DNA of 64,000 bases from an uncultured Bryobacterales bacterium (GCA_951813065.1 CATOTH010000004.1:124001-188000); one strand, 5' to 3'; numbered from the stretch's first letter, positions 10,478 to 20,333 are shown. The notes: generated from the sequence alone by a model not told the origin. Numbers and translations: made by a program.

Positions 10478-10647
10478 TGGATCCCCGGCAACCATGGGCA
10501 CTTGAACCGGCTTCGGCAATAGCCTCGTCGCTGTGCTTCGAGCAGGCCGGAGCCCACATTCCCGTTGTCCACCGTGTAGTGGGAGGCAAGCCGCCGGTTC
10601 GCGTCGCCCTCCAGAGCGAGGAGCGGATGGTCCCGAGTCCTACTTAG

Positions 10648-10676
10648 TTGCACGCAGGAAGTCAATTAGGTATTAT
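10648..10676 (+). promoter_or_regulatory. Promoter of the first TonB-dependent receptor
   Basis: TTGCAC at 10648-10653 and TATTAT at 10671-10676 (5 of 6 matches to TATAAT) with a 17-bp spacer. The -10 element overlaps the first half-site TTAGGTAT (10666-10673) of a repeat family that continues downstream. Confidence 0.5.
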
Positions 10677-10705
10677 AGGAATTAGATTTAGGCATACCTA
10701 AATCT
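10666..10705. promoter_or_regulatory. Palindromic operator-like site (TTAGG/CCTAA half-sites)
   Basis: A perfect 9-bp inverted repeat AGATTTAGG (10684-10692) and CCTAAATCT (10697-10705) is separated by CATA. A further half-site TTAGGTAT at 10666-10673 is the exact reverse complement of ATACCTAA at 10694-10701. The site covers the -10 element and transcript start and ends 10 bp before ATG 10716. TTAGG...CCTAA resembles boxes of DtxR/IdeR/MntR-type metal regulators; this assignment is inference. Confidence 0.55.
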
Positions 10706-10715
10706 GGATTCCGAG

Positions 10716-13118
10716 ATGCTGCGAAAACCCGCCTTGCTGCCGCTGGCGCTTCTGGTTGCCTGGAATCCCGCGCGCGCCCAGTCATCTGCGGCGCTGGAAG
10801 GTGTCGTCGTCGATTCTCAGCGTGCTGCTGTGGCCGAAGCCGCGGTCCGGCTGACTCATGCTCTGTCCGGGTTCCAACGCGAAACCCAAACCGACGGGAG
10901 AGGACAATTCTCGTTTGCGAACCTCCCGTTCCAGGCGTATGCCTTGCGGGTGGAGCGGGAAGGGTTCCGGCCCGTGTCTCGATCCACCGACCTCAGATCG
11001 AGCCTCACAGCCCCACTTGAGATTGTCCTAGAGATCAGTGCCAAATTTGAATCGCTGGTGGTGACCGCCAATGAGCGGCTCGACCTTATCGATACCGAAG
11101 CCACCGGAACGAGAGCGCAGCTGAGCCAGCGAGTCATCGAGAAACTGCCGGTTGCGCCGGGAGCACGCGGACTTGAGGCAGTCTTGCTCGGCTTTCCGGG
11201 ATTTGCCGCAAACGCGAACGGCTCAATCCATCCCCGCGGGGCGCACAACCAGATGACCTACGTGATCGACGGCATGCCGATCAGCGACCAATTCTCCGGG
11301 CAGTTCGCCACCTCGATCGATCCGGGCCTGGTGCAGAGCTTGGAGCTGTTCACGGGCAACGTGCCTCCGCAGTACGGTTCCAAGGTGTCCGGGGTGGCCA
11401 ACATCACAACGCGGTCGGGGTTCGACGGGGGCGGGCGGACATTCGGCCAGATCGAGCTGGGTGGTGGCGGGTTCGACACCTTCACACAGGCGGCACAAGC
11501 CGGGGGCGCGCGTGGAAGACTCGCCTGGTTTGGCTCGTTCTCGAATATCAAGAGCAATCGCTTCCTGGATCCTCCCTCATTTGACAACCTGCACAATGGC
11601 GGCAATGCCCGGCGCGCGTCGTTCCGGGCGGACTGGCAACGATCCGATCGGGAGATGTTTCGCTTCAGCGCGATGGCCGGTCAGTCGTCGTTTCAACTCG
11701 CAAACTTGCGCAGCCAACACGCGCATGGGCAGGCCCAGCGCCGCTTGCTTGACGATCGATCGTTCGGGCTGGGATACGTGCGCGCGCTGTCGCCATTCGT
11801 TACCTTCGATTCGACCACCTCCTACCGCGACACGGCCGCGCGGCTTCTGCCGAGTCCGGGCGACACGCCCGTGACCGCACAGCTGACCCGCACGCTGGCA
11901 ACCTTGGTGACCCTCAACCGCCTCGCTTGGCAGCGGGGAGCCCATGCGGTCCAGGTTGGTATCGACGGCCAGCACTTTCCTGTCCGGGAGGAATTCGTGT
12001 TCGGCCTGACCGATCCGAGGTTGAACGATCCCGCGCGGCCCAATTTCAATCCGAACCTCGTGCCGTTCGACCTGTCTCGGGGCGGGGCGCGATTTAGCTT
12101 CAGTGAACGCGGCTCCGGGCAGCTTTTCACCGTGTTTCTCCGGGATCGCGTGAATTGGCGTCGGTTCGTGGTTGATCTCGGAGTCAGGTACGACCGGTAC
12201 TCGATGTTGGTGCGTGCCGCGCAGTGGCAGCCGAGGATCGGTTTCGCGTACCACATCAAGTCCAGCGGCACCGTGATTCGGGCTTCCTACAACCGCAACT
12301 TCCAGACTCCGCCCAACGAAAACCTCTTGCTCGCGAGTTCGCCGGAATCGGCTCTGCTAGCCCCGCCGGATGTTCGGCGCACCCTGAACGGTGGAGTGAT
12401 CCCGATCGAGCCCCAGCGGCAGAACGTGTACGAGGCAGGCCTCCAGCAGGACTTGGCCGGCCACGCCTCGTTGGACGTGGCTTTCTATCACAAGAACTCC
12501 GCGAATCCCCAGGACAACGACAACTTCTTGAACACAGGGATCATCTTCCCGACATCGCTGGCGTTTTCCCGCGTGAACGGATTCGAGACCCGGCTGGTCG
12601 TGCCAATGGCTCGACGGGTCTCGGGCTCCTTCAGCCTCACGCATTTCAGGGCCATCGTGACGCCACCATTCACGGGCGGGCTCTTTCTGGGATCCGCAGC
12701 ACTGGACTCGCTGACTGCGGGGCCGTTCGTCATCGACCACGATCAGGCCCTTGGGGTGACCGGCAGCCTGATCTACAGACCCGCGAAGCGGTGGTGGTCA
12801 AGCTGGCAGGTTCGCTACGATAGCGGCTTGGTTTCGAACCCCTCCGATCCAGTGGAGGTTGCCGCGGACCCCGATTACTTTGACCAGCTCCCATACGTCG
12901 ATTTGCAGGCGGACCCTCCACGGATCCGCCCGCGCACGATCATCGACGCCTCGATCGGATACGAGCACTACCACGGAGATCGGCGGGCATGGGAGATCGC
13001 GTTCCAGATCTCGAATCTCACGAATCGAAGGGGGCTCTATAGTTTCCAGTCCGTGTTTGTCGGCACGAGGGTTGTCCAGCCCTTGACGGCCAGCGTCAAG
13101 CTACGGTTCTTTTGGTGA
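10716..13118 (+). CDS. TonB-dependent receptor, Oar-like, with carboxypeptidase-regulatory N-domain
   Basis: An 800-residue outer-membrane receptor. The signal peptide is MLRKPALLPLALLVAWNPARA with cleavage before QSS. Residues about 25-110 form a carboxypeptidase-regulatory-like (CarboxypepD_reg) domain (ALEGVVVDSQRAAVAEAAV). A plug domain follows (GARGLEAVLLGFPGF, MTYVIDGMPISDQFSG), then a 22-strand-type beta-barrel ending in KLRFFW with a terminal aromatic residue. It would import a ligand across the outer membrane using TonB-ExbBD energy. The ligand is unknown. The palindromic site at the promoter suggests metal-dependent control. No partner genes flank it, and the length is in the normal TonB receptor range, shorter than the second receptor in the window. 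Confidence 0.88.
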   Translation: MLRKPALLPLALLVAWNPARAQSSAALEGVVVDSQRAAVAEAAVRLTHALSGFQRETQTDGRGQFSFANLPFQAYALRVEREGFRPVSRSTDLRSSLTAPLEIVLEISAKFESLVVTANERLDLIDTEATGTRAQLSQRVIEKLPVAPGARGLEAVLLGFPGFAANANGSIHPRGAHNQMTYVIDGMPISDQFSGQFATSIDPGLVQSLELFTGNVPPQYGSKVSGVANITTRSGFDGGGRTFGQIELGGGGFDTFTQAAQAGGARGRLAWFGSFSNIKSNRFLDPPSFDNLHNGGNARRASFRADWQRSDREMFRFSAMAGQSSFQLANLRSQHAHGQAQRRLLDDRSFGLGYVRALSPFVTFDSTTSYRDTAARLLPSPGDTPVTAQLTRTLATLVTLNRLAWQRGAHAVQVGIDGQHFPVREEFVFGLTDPRLNDPARPNFNPNLVPFDLSRGGARFSFSERGSGQLFTVFLRDRVNWRRFVVDLGVRYDRYSMLVRAAQWQPRIGFAYHIKSSGTVIRASYNRNFQTPPNENLLLASSPESALLAPPDVRRTLNGGVIPIEPQRQNVYEAGLQQDLAGHASLDVAFYHKNSANPQDNDNFLNTGIIFPTSLAFSRVNGFETRLVVPMARRVSGSFSLTHFRAIVTPPFTGGLFLGSAALDSLTAGPFVIDHDQALGVTGSLIYRPAKRWWSSWQVRYDSGLVSNPSDPVEVAADPDYFDQLPYVDLQADPPRIRPRTIIDASIGYEHYHGDRRAWEIAFQISNLTNRRGLYSFQSVFVGTRVVQPLTASVKLRFFW

Positions 13119-13234
13119 TCTCGCTGCCTTCCGTACCATGGGCGAAACGTTTGTGTCGAGGTCGGGGCTCGGCCCAGGCCATTGAGTCCGGCACAGTTCA
13201 AGCAACTTCGCGCTGCAGGGGACCGCACTACTAG

Positions 13235-14317
13235 ATGCCAGACCACAGCGATCGATTGGCTCGCTTGCGCAGGCGCCTGCGTGGCCGGTCGATGTATGTC
13301 TCGGCGCTCCCGAATATCCGCTACCTAACCGGCTTCACCGGCAGCGCCGGCCATCTATTGGTCGCGCCAGACGAGACCACGCTATTCACCGACGGCCGCT
13401 ACCGGTTGCAGGCGAGCGAGCAAACCCAGGGGATCGACGTCGAGATAGCAAGCGGGGATTCCAGACCTGCCTTGGCGAAACGAGTGGTCGCTCTACGCTT
13501 GCGGCGCCTGTCTTTCGAGGCCAACCGCCTGGACTATGACACCTACGCGTTCCTTGACGGCAGCTTGCCGATTTGCCGGCTCGACCCCTTGCGATCGGTA
13601 GTTGAGACGATGCGAATGCGGAAGAGCCCAGCCGAGATCGAAGCGATCCGCAGTTCGGTGGAATTGAACTCCAAGGCGTTCGAAGATGTCTGCGCGCGAA
13701 TCGGACCGGGGTGGACTGAGTCCCTCGTCGCCGCGGAACTGGAGTTCGCGATGCGCAGGCTGGGCGCGGAGGGGGCGGCCTTTCCGACGATCGTCGCGAG
13801 CGGGACGCACGGTGCCCTGCCACACGCCGAGCCGCGCGCTCGACAGCTGCGGGAGAAGTCTCTGGTCGTTGTCGACCAGGGTGCTATACTTGACGGCTAT
13901 TGCAGTGACATGACCCGGATGATCGCTCTCGGCCATCCGGACGAAACGCAGACGAAGCTGTTCCACGCCGTCCTGGAAGCCCAAGTTGCCGCGATTGATG
14001 CGATCTGTCCAGGCGTGGAGTGTCGCACGGTCGACAATCGGGCACGGCAGGTGTTGAGAATGACGACTGTTGAAGGCATACGGCTCGATACCAAGTTCTC
14101 CCATTCGACGGGCCACGGAGTCGGGCTCGAAATCCACGAGGGGCCGCGCGTAGCTCCGAGACAGCGCCGCCGGCTCGAGACCGGCATGGTCGTCACGGTC
14201 GAGCCCGGTGTGTATCTCGAGGGTTTGGCGGGTGCACGGATTGAGGACGTGGTCGTTGTCACCGAGACTGGCTGTGAGGTGCTGACCAGAACTTCGCGCG
14301 AGCTCCGCGTGCTGTAA
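13235..14317 (+). CDS. pepP: M24B metallopeptidase, Xaa-Pro aminopeptidase/dipeptidase family
   Basis: A 360-residue cytosolic peptidase that should release N-terminal residues preceding proline using two metal ions. The N-terminal creatinase-like domain has [20 protein letters not shown] and [12 protein letters not shown]. The pita-bread catalytic domain has the five metal ligands: two aspartates in [18 protein letters not shown], the histidine of [12 protein letters not shown], and glutamates in [10 protein letters not shown] and ARIEDVVVV. It precedes accB by 19 bp; the order pepP/pepQ-(efp)-accB-accC is common in bacteria, here without efp. PepP versus PepQ (dipeptidase) cannot be separated with certainty; the symbol is tentative. 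Confidence 0.88.
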   Translation: MPDHSDRLARLRRRLRGRSMYVSALPNIRYLTGFTGSAGHLLVAPDETTLFTDGRYRLQASEQTQGIDVEIASGDSRPALAKRVVALRLRRLSFEANRLDYDTYAFLDGSLPICRLDPLRSVVETMRMRKSPAEIEAIRSSVELNSKAFEDVCARIGPGWTESLVAAELEFAMRRLGAEGAAFPTIVASGTHGALPHAEPRARQLREKSLVVVDQGAILDGYCSDMTRMIALGHPDETQTKLFHAVLEAQVAAIDAICPGVECRTVDNRARQVLRMTTVEGIRLDTKFSHSTGHGVGLEIHEGPRVAPRQRRRLETGMVVTVEPGVYLEGLAGARIEDVVVVTETGCEVLTRTSRELRVL

Positions 14318-14336
14318 GGACCAGGAAGATAGATTC

Positions 14337-14810
<474 letters not shown>

Positions 14811-14823
14811 GGCTCCGCCGGGC

Positions 14824-16164
14824 ATGTTCGAAAAGGTTCTTGTCGCGAACCGCGGGGAGATCGCCCTGCGAGTGATCGCGGCTTGCCGCGATTTGGGGGT
14901 CAGAACGGTTGCGGTCTATTCGACCGCAGACCGAGACTCGCTGCATGTTGCTCACGCCGACGAGGCGATCTGTATCGGCAAGGCGAAGAGTTCCGCCAGT
15001 TACTTGAACGTTCCTGCCATCATCAGCGCGGCGGACATCGCCGATGTCGATGCCATTCATCCGGGCTACGGTTTCCTCGCCGAGGATCCGAGCTTCGCGG
15101 AAATCTGCAGGGACTGCGGGATCCGGTTCATCGGCCCCAGCCCGGAAGCGATTCGGTTGATGGGCGACAAGGCCCAGGCCCGCAAGGCGGCCAAGGATGC
15201 GGGCATCCCGGTCTTGCCGGGCGCTGACGAGCCGTTGCGAACCGCCGGCGATGCCCGGCAATGGGCAGCCGAGACAGGCTTCCCAGTGATTCTCAAAGCA
15301 TCGCGCGGCGGGGGCGGTCGAGGAATGCGCATCGTGCGCACCCCAAAGGACCTGGAAGCGGGATTTGATCAGGCCCGTTCGGAAGCGGCGGCGGCATTCG
15401 GCAGCGGCGAAGTGTACCTGGAAAAATTTGTGGACCGCCCCCGGCACATCGAGTTCCAGGTGCTCGGCGACGATCTGGGCAATGTCATCTCCCTGGGGGA
15501 ACGCGAGTGCTCGATCCAGCGGCGTCACCAGAAACTGCTCGAAGAGGCACCGGCGAACGGATTCAGCGCCAAGGCTCGGGAACAGATGGGCGGGATTCTC
15601 TCCAAGGCCCTCGGTGAGATCCGGTACTCGAACGCCGGGACGGTTGAGTTCCTGATGGACGAGGCAGGGCAGCTGCACTTCATCGAGTTGAACGCTCGGA
15701 TCCAGGTCGAGCATCCGGTGACTGAGGCGGTCTCGGGCGTCGACTTGGTAAGGAGCCAGATACGGTTAGCCGCCGGGGAGCCGCTGAGTGAGGTTCTACC
15801 GGGTCCTCCGGGAGTGAGCGGACACGCGATTGAATGTCGAGTGAACGCGGAGGACCCGGTGACATTCCGGCCTTCCGCCGGTCGAATCGAGAGGTATGCG
15901 GCGCCTGGTGGACTGGGTATCCGCGTCGACAGCGCCGCGTACTCGGGAGGGAGCGTCCTGCCCCACTACGATTCTTTGGTGGCCAAGGTCACCGCCCACG
16001 GAGCGAACCGCGAGGAAGCGATCCAGCGCATGAGGCGGGCGTTGTCGATGTACGTGCTGGATGGGATCAAGACATCGATACCGCTGCATCAGAGGATCCT
16101 TGATGAGCCTGCGTTCGTCGAAGGACGGTATGACACAAAGTTCATCGAGGAACTCGGACTCTAG
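14824..16164 (+). CDS. accC: Biotin carboxylase subunit of acetyl-CoA carboxylase
   Basis: A 446-residue ATP-grasp enzyme that carboxylates biotin on AccB using bicarbonate and ATP. The N-terminus MFEKVLVANRGEIALRVI is diagnostic. The ATP-binding glycine-rich loop is KASRGGGGRGMRIV, followed by HIEFQVLGD, GERECSIQRRHQKLLEEAP, and the catalytic/biotin region LNARIQVEHPVTEAVSGVDLV. The length matches E. coli AccC (449). It is translated from the same operon as accB. The carboxyltransferase genes accA and accD are not in the window. Confidence 0.97.
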   Translation: MFEKVLVANRGEIALRVIAACRDLGVRTVAVYSTADRDSLHVAHADEAICIGKAKSSASYLNVPAIISAADIADVDAIHPGYGFLAEDPSFAEICRDCGIRFIGPSPEAIRLMGDKAQARKAAKDAGIPVLPGADEPLRTAGDARQWAAETGFPVILKASRGGGGRGMRIVRTPKDLEAGFDQARSEAAAAFGSGEVYLEKFVDRPRHIEFQVLGDDLGNVISLGERECSIQRRHQKLLEEAPANGFSAKAREQMGGILSKALGEIRYSNAGTVEFLMDEAGQLHFIELNARIQVEHPVTEAVSGVDLVRSQIRLAAGEPLSEVLPGPPGVSGHAIECRVNAEDPVTFRPSAGRIERYAAPGGLGIRVDSAAYSGGSVLPHYDSLVAKVTAHGANREEAIQRMRRALSMYVLDGIKTSIPLHQRILDEPAFVEGRYDTKFIEELGL

Positions 16165-16230
16165 CTTGGCCGGCAATGCCTCTGCCCGCGTGCCGGGCCG
16201 CGAAGACAGCTTGCCGCTCGTTGCCTGAGG

Positions 16231-16968
16231 TCATCGAACCGACCAGCAGTTCACGGTGTCCGCACCGCCCTGGACGGCTAGAGCCCCGACCAATCCTGGT
16301 TCCGGCTCGAGGTGATGCATGCTGCACTGTGCGTCCGGCCTCTGGTCACTGGAAATCACAGCGGGTTCCTGGCCCGGTGAGAACGCCACCTCGACCGACT
16401 TGAGACCCTTCGAGATCCCTTGGCCGATCATCTTCAAGTAAGCCTCCTTGCGAGTCCAGCACGCGAAGAACGCATCGAGTCGGTGGGCGGCAGGGATCCG
16501 TGCCAGGGCGCGAACTTCCCCCTGCGAGAAGAACCGCCGCGCCAGGCCTTCAAGATCTTCCAGTCTTCGCGGCGTCTCCAGGTCAATGCCTACTGGTGTC
16601 CTGGCAACTGCGATTAGCACCCGATCCCGTGAGTGCGACAGGTTGAAATGCAGAGGCGCGCTTGCGGGCCTTCCGGCCATCGATGGCTTACCGCTGGATC
16701 CGTAGGAAAACTCGATTTCCTGCGGCTCGTCGCCGAGATACGCCGATAGCAGCAATCTCAGCATGATTCGGGAGGCCATGAAGCGGCGGCGGGGTGCCGC
16801 GGCCATTGCGGTCGCGCGGGCGGACTCGTCACGGGAGAGCGGCGACGCCTCCGGGCTGACTGGATCCCGGACGAGGTCCAGCGAAGCGAGCCACACATCC
16901 ACTGTGCGTTCCGGAAGCGCAGCTTCGCCCGGTCGCGGAATCGGTCGCGCGGAATAGCCGGACCCCAT
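16231..16968 (-). CDS. 4'-phosphopantetheinyl transferase superfamily (Sfp-like)
   Basis: A 245-residue protein starting at ATG 16968 (MGSGYSARPIPRPGEAALPE). It transfers the phosphopantetheine arm of CoA to carrier-protein serines. Seen motifs: RRRFMASRIMLRLLLSAYLG (Sfp-type N-half), FSYGSSGKPSM, FNLSHSRDRVLIAVA, GIDLE with the Mg-binding Asp/Glu, and WTRKEAYLKMIGQGI. This is the two-domain Sfp/Gsp type rather than AcpS. An extra 26 upstream residues are open but look non-coding. A TATCGT hexamer seven bases before ATG hints at a leaderless start. No polyketide or peptide synthetase gene is in the window, so its target is unknown. Confidence 0.85.
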   Translation of the reverse strand: MGSGYSARPIPRPGEAALPERTVDVWLASLDLVRDPVSPEASPLSRDESARATAMAAAPRRRFMASRIMLRLLLSAYLGDEPQEIEFSYGSSGKPSMAGRPASAPLHFNLSHSRDRVLIAVARTPVGIDLETPRRLEDLEGLARRFFSQGEVRALARIPAAHRLDAFFACWTRKEAYLKMIGQGISKGLKSVEVAFSPGQEPAVISSDQRPDAQCSMHHLEPEPGLVGALAVQGGADTVNCWSVR

Positions 16969-17166
16969 AGCTAGGACGATACAACACGGCCCGGAAGATC
17001 TCCTGCCCGTTCCGGCGTGCCGAGCCAGCCCCGCGCTCTTGGGCACCAGCAGGCGACGGCCATGATTCCACGAACTCGCGTCAGTCCGCCCCGCCGGAAG
17101 GGTTCCGCCGAAATTCCGTGAATCGTCGGCAGCGTCGAGATCAACCCGCCGCCGGGGCCCGGAGAG

Positions 17167-18231
17167 CTATTCCGGGCGCTCGACAGGCAGTGCGCTTGGC
17201 TTCTTGACGTCCACTGATCCGACGGACTCATGGTCCTCCCCAAGTGCCCTTGTTGCAATCTCCGAGCCGGGTGCCACATTCCTGACCGACCGCACGTGCA
17301 AGTCGCGTTGCGGGAAGGGAATCTCGACGCCCTCGCGCTTCAGGGCGGCGAAGATCTCGAAGTACAGCTGGCTGGCGATGACCCGCGGGGTGGACACTTG
17401 ATTGGCCGTCCAGATCCGCAGGTCGAAATCCAGCGAGCTCTGGCCAAAGCCGGTGAAGATCACGTCCGGCTCCGGTTCTTCCAGGACATCGGGGTGGCCC
17501 CGGCCAACCACCATCAGGATGTCCCGGACATGTTCGGGGTTGCTGGCGTACGAAACCCCCAGCGGCACGTTGATCCGGACAATCCGGTCGTTTAGCGTCA
17601 GGTTCGTCACCTGTTGCTCGATGAATTCTGAATTGGGCACGATCATCACCACGTTGTCGTTCGTGCGGACCCATGTCGCCCGGGACCCGATCGTGACGAT
17701 GTTCCCCTGAAGGTTTCCCACTTGCACCCGGTCACCGACCTTGACGGGTTGCTCAAAGAGCAGGATTAACCCGGAGGCGAAGTTCTTGGCGATGGTCTGG
17801 AAGCCCAGACCGAGGCCGATACCGAGAGCGCCGCTGAAGACGGCGATGCTGCCCACATCCACCCCGATCGCATGCACGCCGGTGAGTGCACCGAACGTGA
17901 ACAGCGAATAGCCGACGATGCGCTGCAGGGCGAACTTGCGTCCCTCTTCGAGGTGCGTCCGGTCCAGGAATCGGACCCGGAAAATCCTGCTTGCCAGCTT
18001 GGTCGCGAACCAAAGGATGACGACCAGCAACACTCCCTTGATCACCATCTGCAGGGTGTCACCGTAGCTCTCGGTAGACAGGAACGGACTGTTCCAGAGG
18101 CCCATCAGAGAGTTCGAGAGGAATGTCAGGAGCGGCACATTCGGCGGCTCAGCCATCAGTAGCACGACCGCGATGGCTCCGACGCACCCGACGAGTGCCA
18201 GCCACTTCCACAACGCACGTAAGCGATTCAT
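17167..18231 (-). CDS. MscS-family mechanosensitive ion channel
   Basis: A 354-residue inner-membrane channel. The hydrophobic segments lie near residues 8-28, 64-82 and 105-130. TM3 has the glycine/alanine pattern of MscS pores (FSGALGIGLGLGFQTIAKNFASGLILLFEQPVKVGDRV). The cytoplasmic beta domain has WVRTNDNVVMIVPNSEFI. It should open on membrane tension during hypo-osmotic shock. The start ATG 18231 has no obvious Shine-Dalgarno. The gene is separated from the phosphopantetheinyl transferase by about 200 bp on the same strand. Confidence 0.9.
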   Translation of the reverse strand: MNRLRALWKWLALVGCVGAIAVVLLMAEPPNVPLLTFLSNSLMGLWNSPFLSTESYGDTLQMVIKGVLLVVILWFATKLASRIFRVRFLDRTHLEEGRKFALQRIVGYSLFTFGALTGVHAIGVDVGSIAVFSGALGIGLGLGFQTIAKNFASGLILLFEQPVKVGDRVQVGNLQGNIVTIGSRATWVRTNDNVVMIVPNSEFIEQQVTNLTLNDRIVRINVPLGVSYASNPEHVRDILMVVGRGHPDVLEEPEPDVIFTGFGQSSLDFDLRIWTANQVSTPRVIASQLYFEIFAALKREGVEIPFPQRDLHVRSVRNVAPGSEIATRALGEDHESVGSVDVKKPSALPVERPE

Positions 18232-18468
18232 CGGCGCGAGTTTTCCGATTCAGGATAGTTGATCGCGGTGGGCCCGTCGAAAGAATGCGTGGTAACCTCT
18301 TTCCGCTCCGGCGGCGTAGCCGCGCCCTTGCTGCTGTTTCCGTTTGACCGATGCTCCGCATTGCCGTCACCGATCCAGCAGGGTAGGCTCTGGCTCTAGA
18401 CCAACGCTTCCGGAGGAATCGTTGAACCAACCACACAGAATCACCAACTTGTTGCGGCAAAGGACCAA

Positions 18469-18773
18469 TGTCCGGATTGGGCAATTCTTGAGTGTCCGCT
18501 TCTGATCGGGAGCCGCGGAGGGATTGTGCCCAGCAGGGACATCACGTTGAGCATCCAGAAAGCCGACCGTTTGGTGATCGTCGGAGCCGTGGTGCAGAAG
18601 CGCATGAAGCAGCGCGAAGTGGCCGCGGAAATCGCAGACGGGACGGCGGCGACTGCGTGGCGAGTAGCCAGTCCGGCATCCACCCCGTTGGCGGTGCATC
18701 CGGAGCCAAGAGGGGGCCCGGCTCCGGTTGCCACCCAAGAACCGGATATTTGATGATTGCCGGAAACCGGACA
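18469..18773. mobile_element. Decayed IS / MITE-like element with imperfect terminal inverted repeats
   Basis: The left end begins TGTCCGG at 18469; the right end finishes CCGGACA at 18773. Reading the right end inward on the minus strand, the two ends agree over about 40 bp: TGTCCGG, then GCAAT, then a second TGTCCG/TATCCG-type repeat and TTCT. The interior encodes a short helix-rich start that looks like the N-terminus of an IS transposase (see next entry). At 305 bp the element is far too short for an active IS, so it is an internally deleted remnant or a MITE. No clear target-site duplication is visible. Confidence 0.6.
18526..18753 (+). pseudogene. Transposase N-terminal remnant (ISNCY-like, truncated)
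   Basis: The frame reads ITLSIQKADRLVIVGAVV then QKRMKQREVAAEI. This matches the usual beginning of a family of IS transposases, in which a short beta/helix stretch is followed by a helix-turn-helix of the form 'RMKQREAAE.LGLS.RQVRRL'. Here the similarity breaks after VAAEI and runs into low-complexity sequence (ADGTAATAWRV) that reaches the right terminal repeat. The catalytic part is absent. The family name is from memory of the motif, not from a search. Confidence 0.5.
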
Positions 18774-18815
18774 CTTAAGCCTTGACCAGCATTGAACGCG
18801 CATGTCGCAACTTGC

Positions 18816-18821
18816 TAGATT
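18816..18821 (+). promoter_or_regulatory. -10 box of sulfatase gene, six bases before ATG
   Basis: TAGATT at 18816-18821 is followed by six bases and ATG 18828. TTGAAC at 18792-18797 is 18 bp upstream and could be the -35. The spacing implies a leaderless or nearly leaderless transcript. Confidence 0.45.
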
Positions 18822-18827
18822 CTATTC

Positions 18828-20276
18828 ATGTCTCGCGCAGTCAAGGCGTTGTCCACGGCTATTGGCGTACTGATGCTAGCCACCTCCGCCTGGCCTTCGC
18901 CTGCCCAGTCCCCGGACGCCAAGCGGCCCAACATCATCTTCCTGCTCCTGGACGACATGGGCTATGCGGACATCGGAGCCTACGGAAACACATACCATCG
19001 CACCCCGACCATCGATCGGCTCGCGGCAGAGGGCATCCGCTTCACCAATGCGTATGCCGCCGCCCCGAATTGCTCGCCGACCCGGGGAAGCATCCTGACT
19101 GGCCGCTGGCCAGCCCGCACGGGCGTTACCCAATACCTGCCCGGCAATGTCCTGCCCTACGCCAGGATGTTGCAGCCCGAACTGCCGGTCGGGCTGCCGC
19201 TCGACGAGAAGATCCTTCCCGAGCCTCTGGCCAAGGCGGGGTATTCGACCGCCTGCGTCGGCAAGTGGCACCTGGGCGGGGGAGACTACCTTCCCGACCG
19301 GCGAGGATTTGGCGAGAGCTTCGGGTTGGGGCATCTTGGCCCCCGGACGATGTTTGCCCCGTTCCGGATTCCAGTGCCTGGCGCGACGGATGGGGATTAC
19401 CTCACCGACCTACTCACAGACGCCGCCGAACGGTTCATCGAGCGGAACCGGGACACCCCGTTCTTCCTGTACATGTCCTACTACTCGGTTCACGCGCCGA
19501 TCCAGGCGAAGCCCGAGCTGATCGACTCCTATGCTGGCCGCAACGATCCGAGCGGACGAAATTACGCCGTCTATGCCGCGATGGTCGAGGGAGTGGACCG
19601 CTCGGTCCAGCGCCTGATGGCCAAGCTGGAACACCTCGGACTTGACGAAAACACAGCAGTTTTCTTCTTCTCTGACAACGGCGGCGTGCCGCAGCGGGCC
19701 TTCAACGGCGGTTTTCGATCCGGCAAGGGATACATCTGGGAGGGAGGCATCCGGGAGCCGTTGATCGTACGCTGGCCGGAATCCATCCGACCCGGATCAG
19801 TCGAAGATACACCTGTGACCAGCGTCGACTTCTATCCCACGATTCTCGAAATGGCGGGTGCCGCGGACGTTTCCGGCCACACGAGCGACGGGGTCAGCCT
19901 GCTTCCCTTGCTCGAAGGGTCGGGAGCCATAGATCGGCCGGCGCTGTTCTGGCACTACCCCCACTATTCCAATGCCGGATCGGCCCCGATGGGCGCGATT
20001 CGAAAGGGCCCCTGGAAGCTGATCGAGTTCTTCGAGGACTCGCACGTCGAGATCTACAACCTCGAGACCGATCCTGCCGAGTCATCCGACTTGGCGAAGA
20101 CCGACCCTCGACGGGCTCGGTTGATGCACGAGGAATTGGCCGCCTGGAGAGATTCCGTCGGCGCTCGGCTGGCGGTCCCGAACCCGGAATTCGATCCGGC
20201 CAGGGCGAGACAAAGGCGCGCTCTGCAATACAAGACCGAGTGGGATCCAACCGACCCCGTGCAATCGGGTCGCTGA
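18828..20276 (+). CDS. Sulfatase (arylsulfatase family S1), exported
   Basis: A 482-residue sulfatase that should hydrolyse sulfate esters in the periplasm or outside the cell. The signal peptide is MSRAVKALSTAIGVLMLATSAWPSPAQ. The metal site begins with NIIFLLLDDMGYADIG. The active-site motif is CSPTRGSILTG at about residue 82, a canonical CxPxR in which the cysteine must be converted to formylglycine. FSDNGGVPQRAFNGGFRSGKG, YIWEGGIREPLIV and WHYPHYSN are also typical. The dedicated formylglycine-generating enzyme lies 2.4 kb downstream. The substrate (aryl, glycan or other) cannot be read from sequence alone. Confidence 0.93.
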   Translation: MSRAVKALSTAIGVLMLATSAWPSPAQSPDAKRPNIIFLLLDDMGYADIGAYGNTYHRTPTIDRLAAEGIRFTNAYAAAPNCSPTRGSILTGRWPARTGVTQYLPGNVLPYARMLQPELPVGLPLDEKILPEPLAKAGYSTACVGKWHLGGGDYLPDRRGFGESFGLGHLGPRTMFAPFRIPVPGATDGDYLTDLLTDAAERFIERNRDTPFFLYMSYYSVHAPIQAKPELIDSYAGRNDPSGRNYAVYAAMVEGVDRSVQRLMAKLEHLGLDENTAVFFFSDNGGVPQRAFNGGFRSGKGYIWEGGIREPLIVRWPESIRPGSVEDTPVTSVDFYPTILEMAGAADVSGHTSDGVSLLPLLEGSGAIDRPALFWHYPHYSNAGSAPMGAIRKGPWKLIEFFEDSHVEIYNLETDPAESSDLAKTDPRRARLMHEELAAWRDSVGARLAVPNPEFDPARARQRRALQYKTEWDPTDPVQSGR

Positions 20277-20333
20277 GAGGCGCCATGTTCGGGGGCTCCG
20301 TGAGGTTGGGAGCGACCCTGCCCGACCTTCCGT

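Larger units (their letters stand above)
18232..18827. other. Intergenic region, 596 bp, containing a decayed IS element
   Basis: Between the MscS gene and the first sulfatase. The left part (18232-18468) has no gene I can support. The right part is the 305-bp IS-derived element listed separately, followed by a 54-bp promoter stretch for the sulfatase. Confidence 0.6.

Noticed and set aside
18367-18774. Minus-strand 135-residue frame across the decayed IS
   Set aside because: It runs through both terminal repeats and has no transposase or other domain; the plus-strand remnant explains the sequence better.
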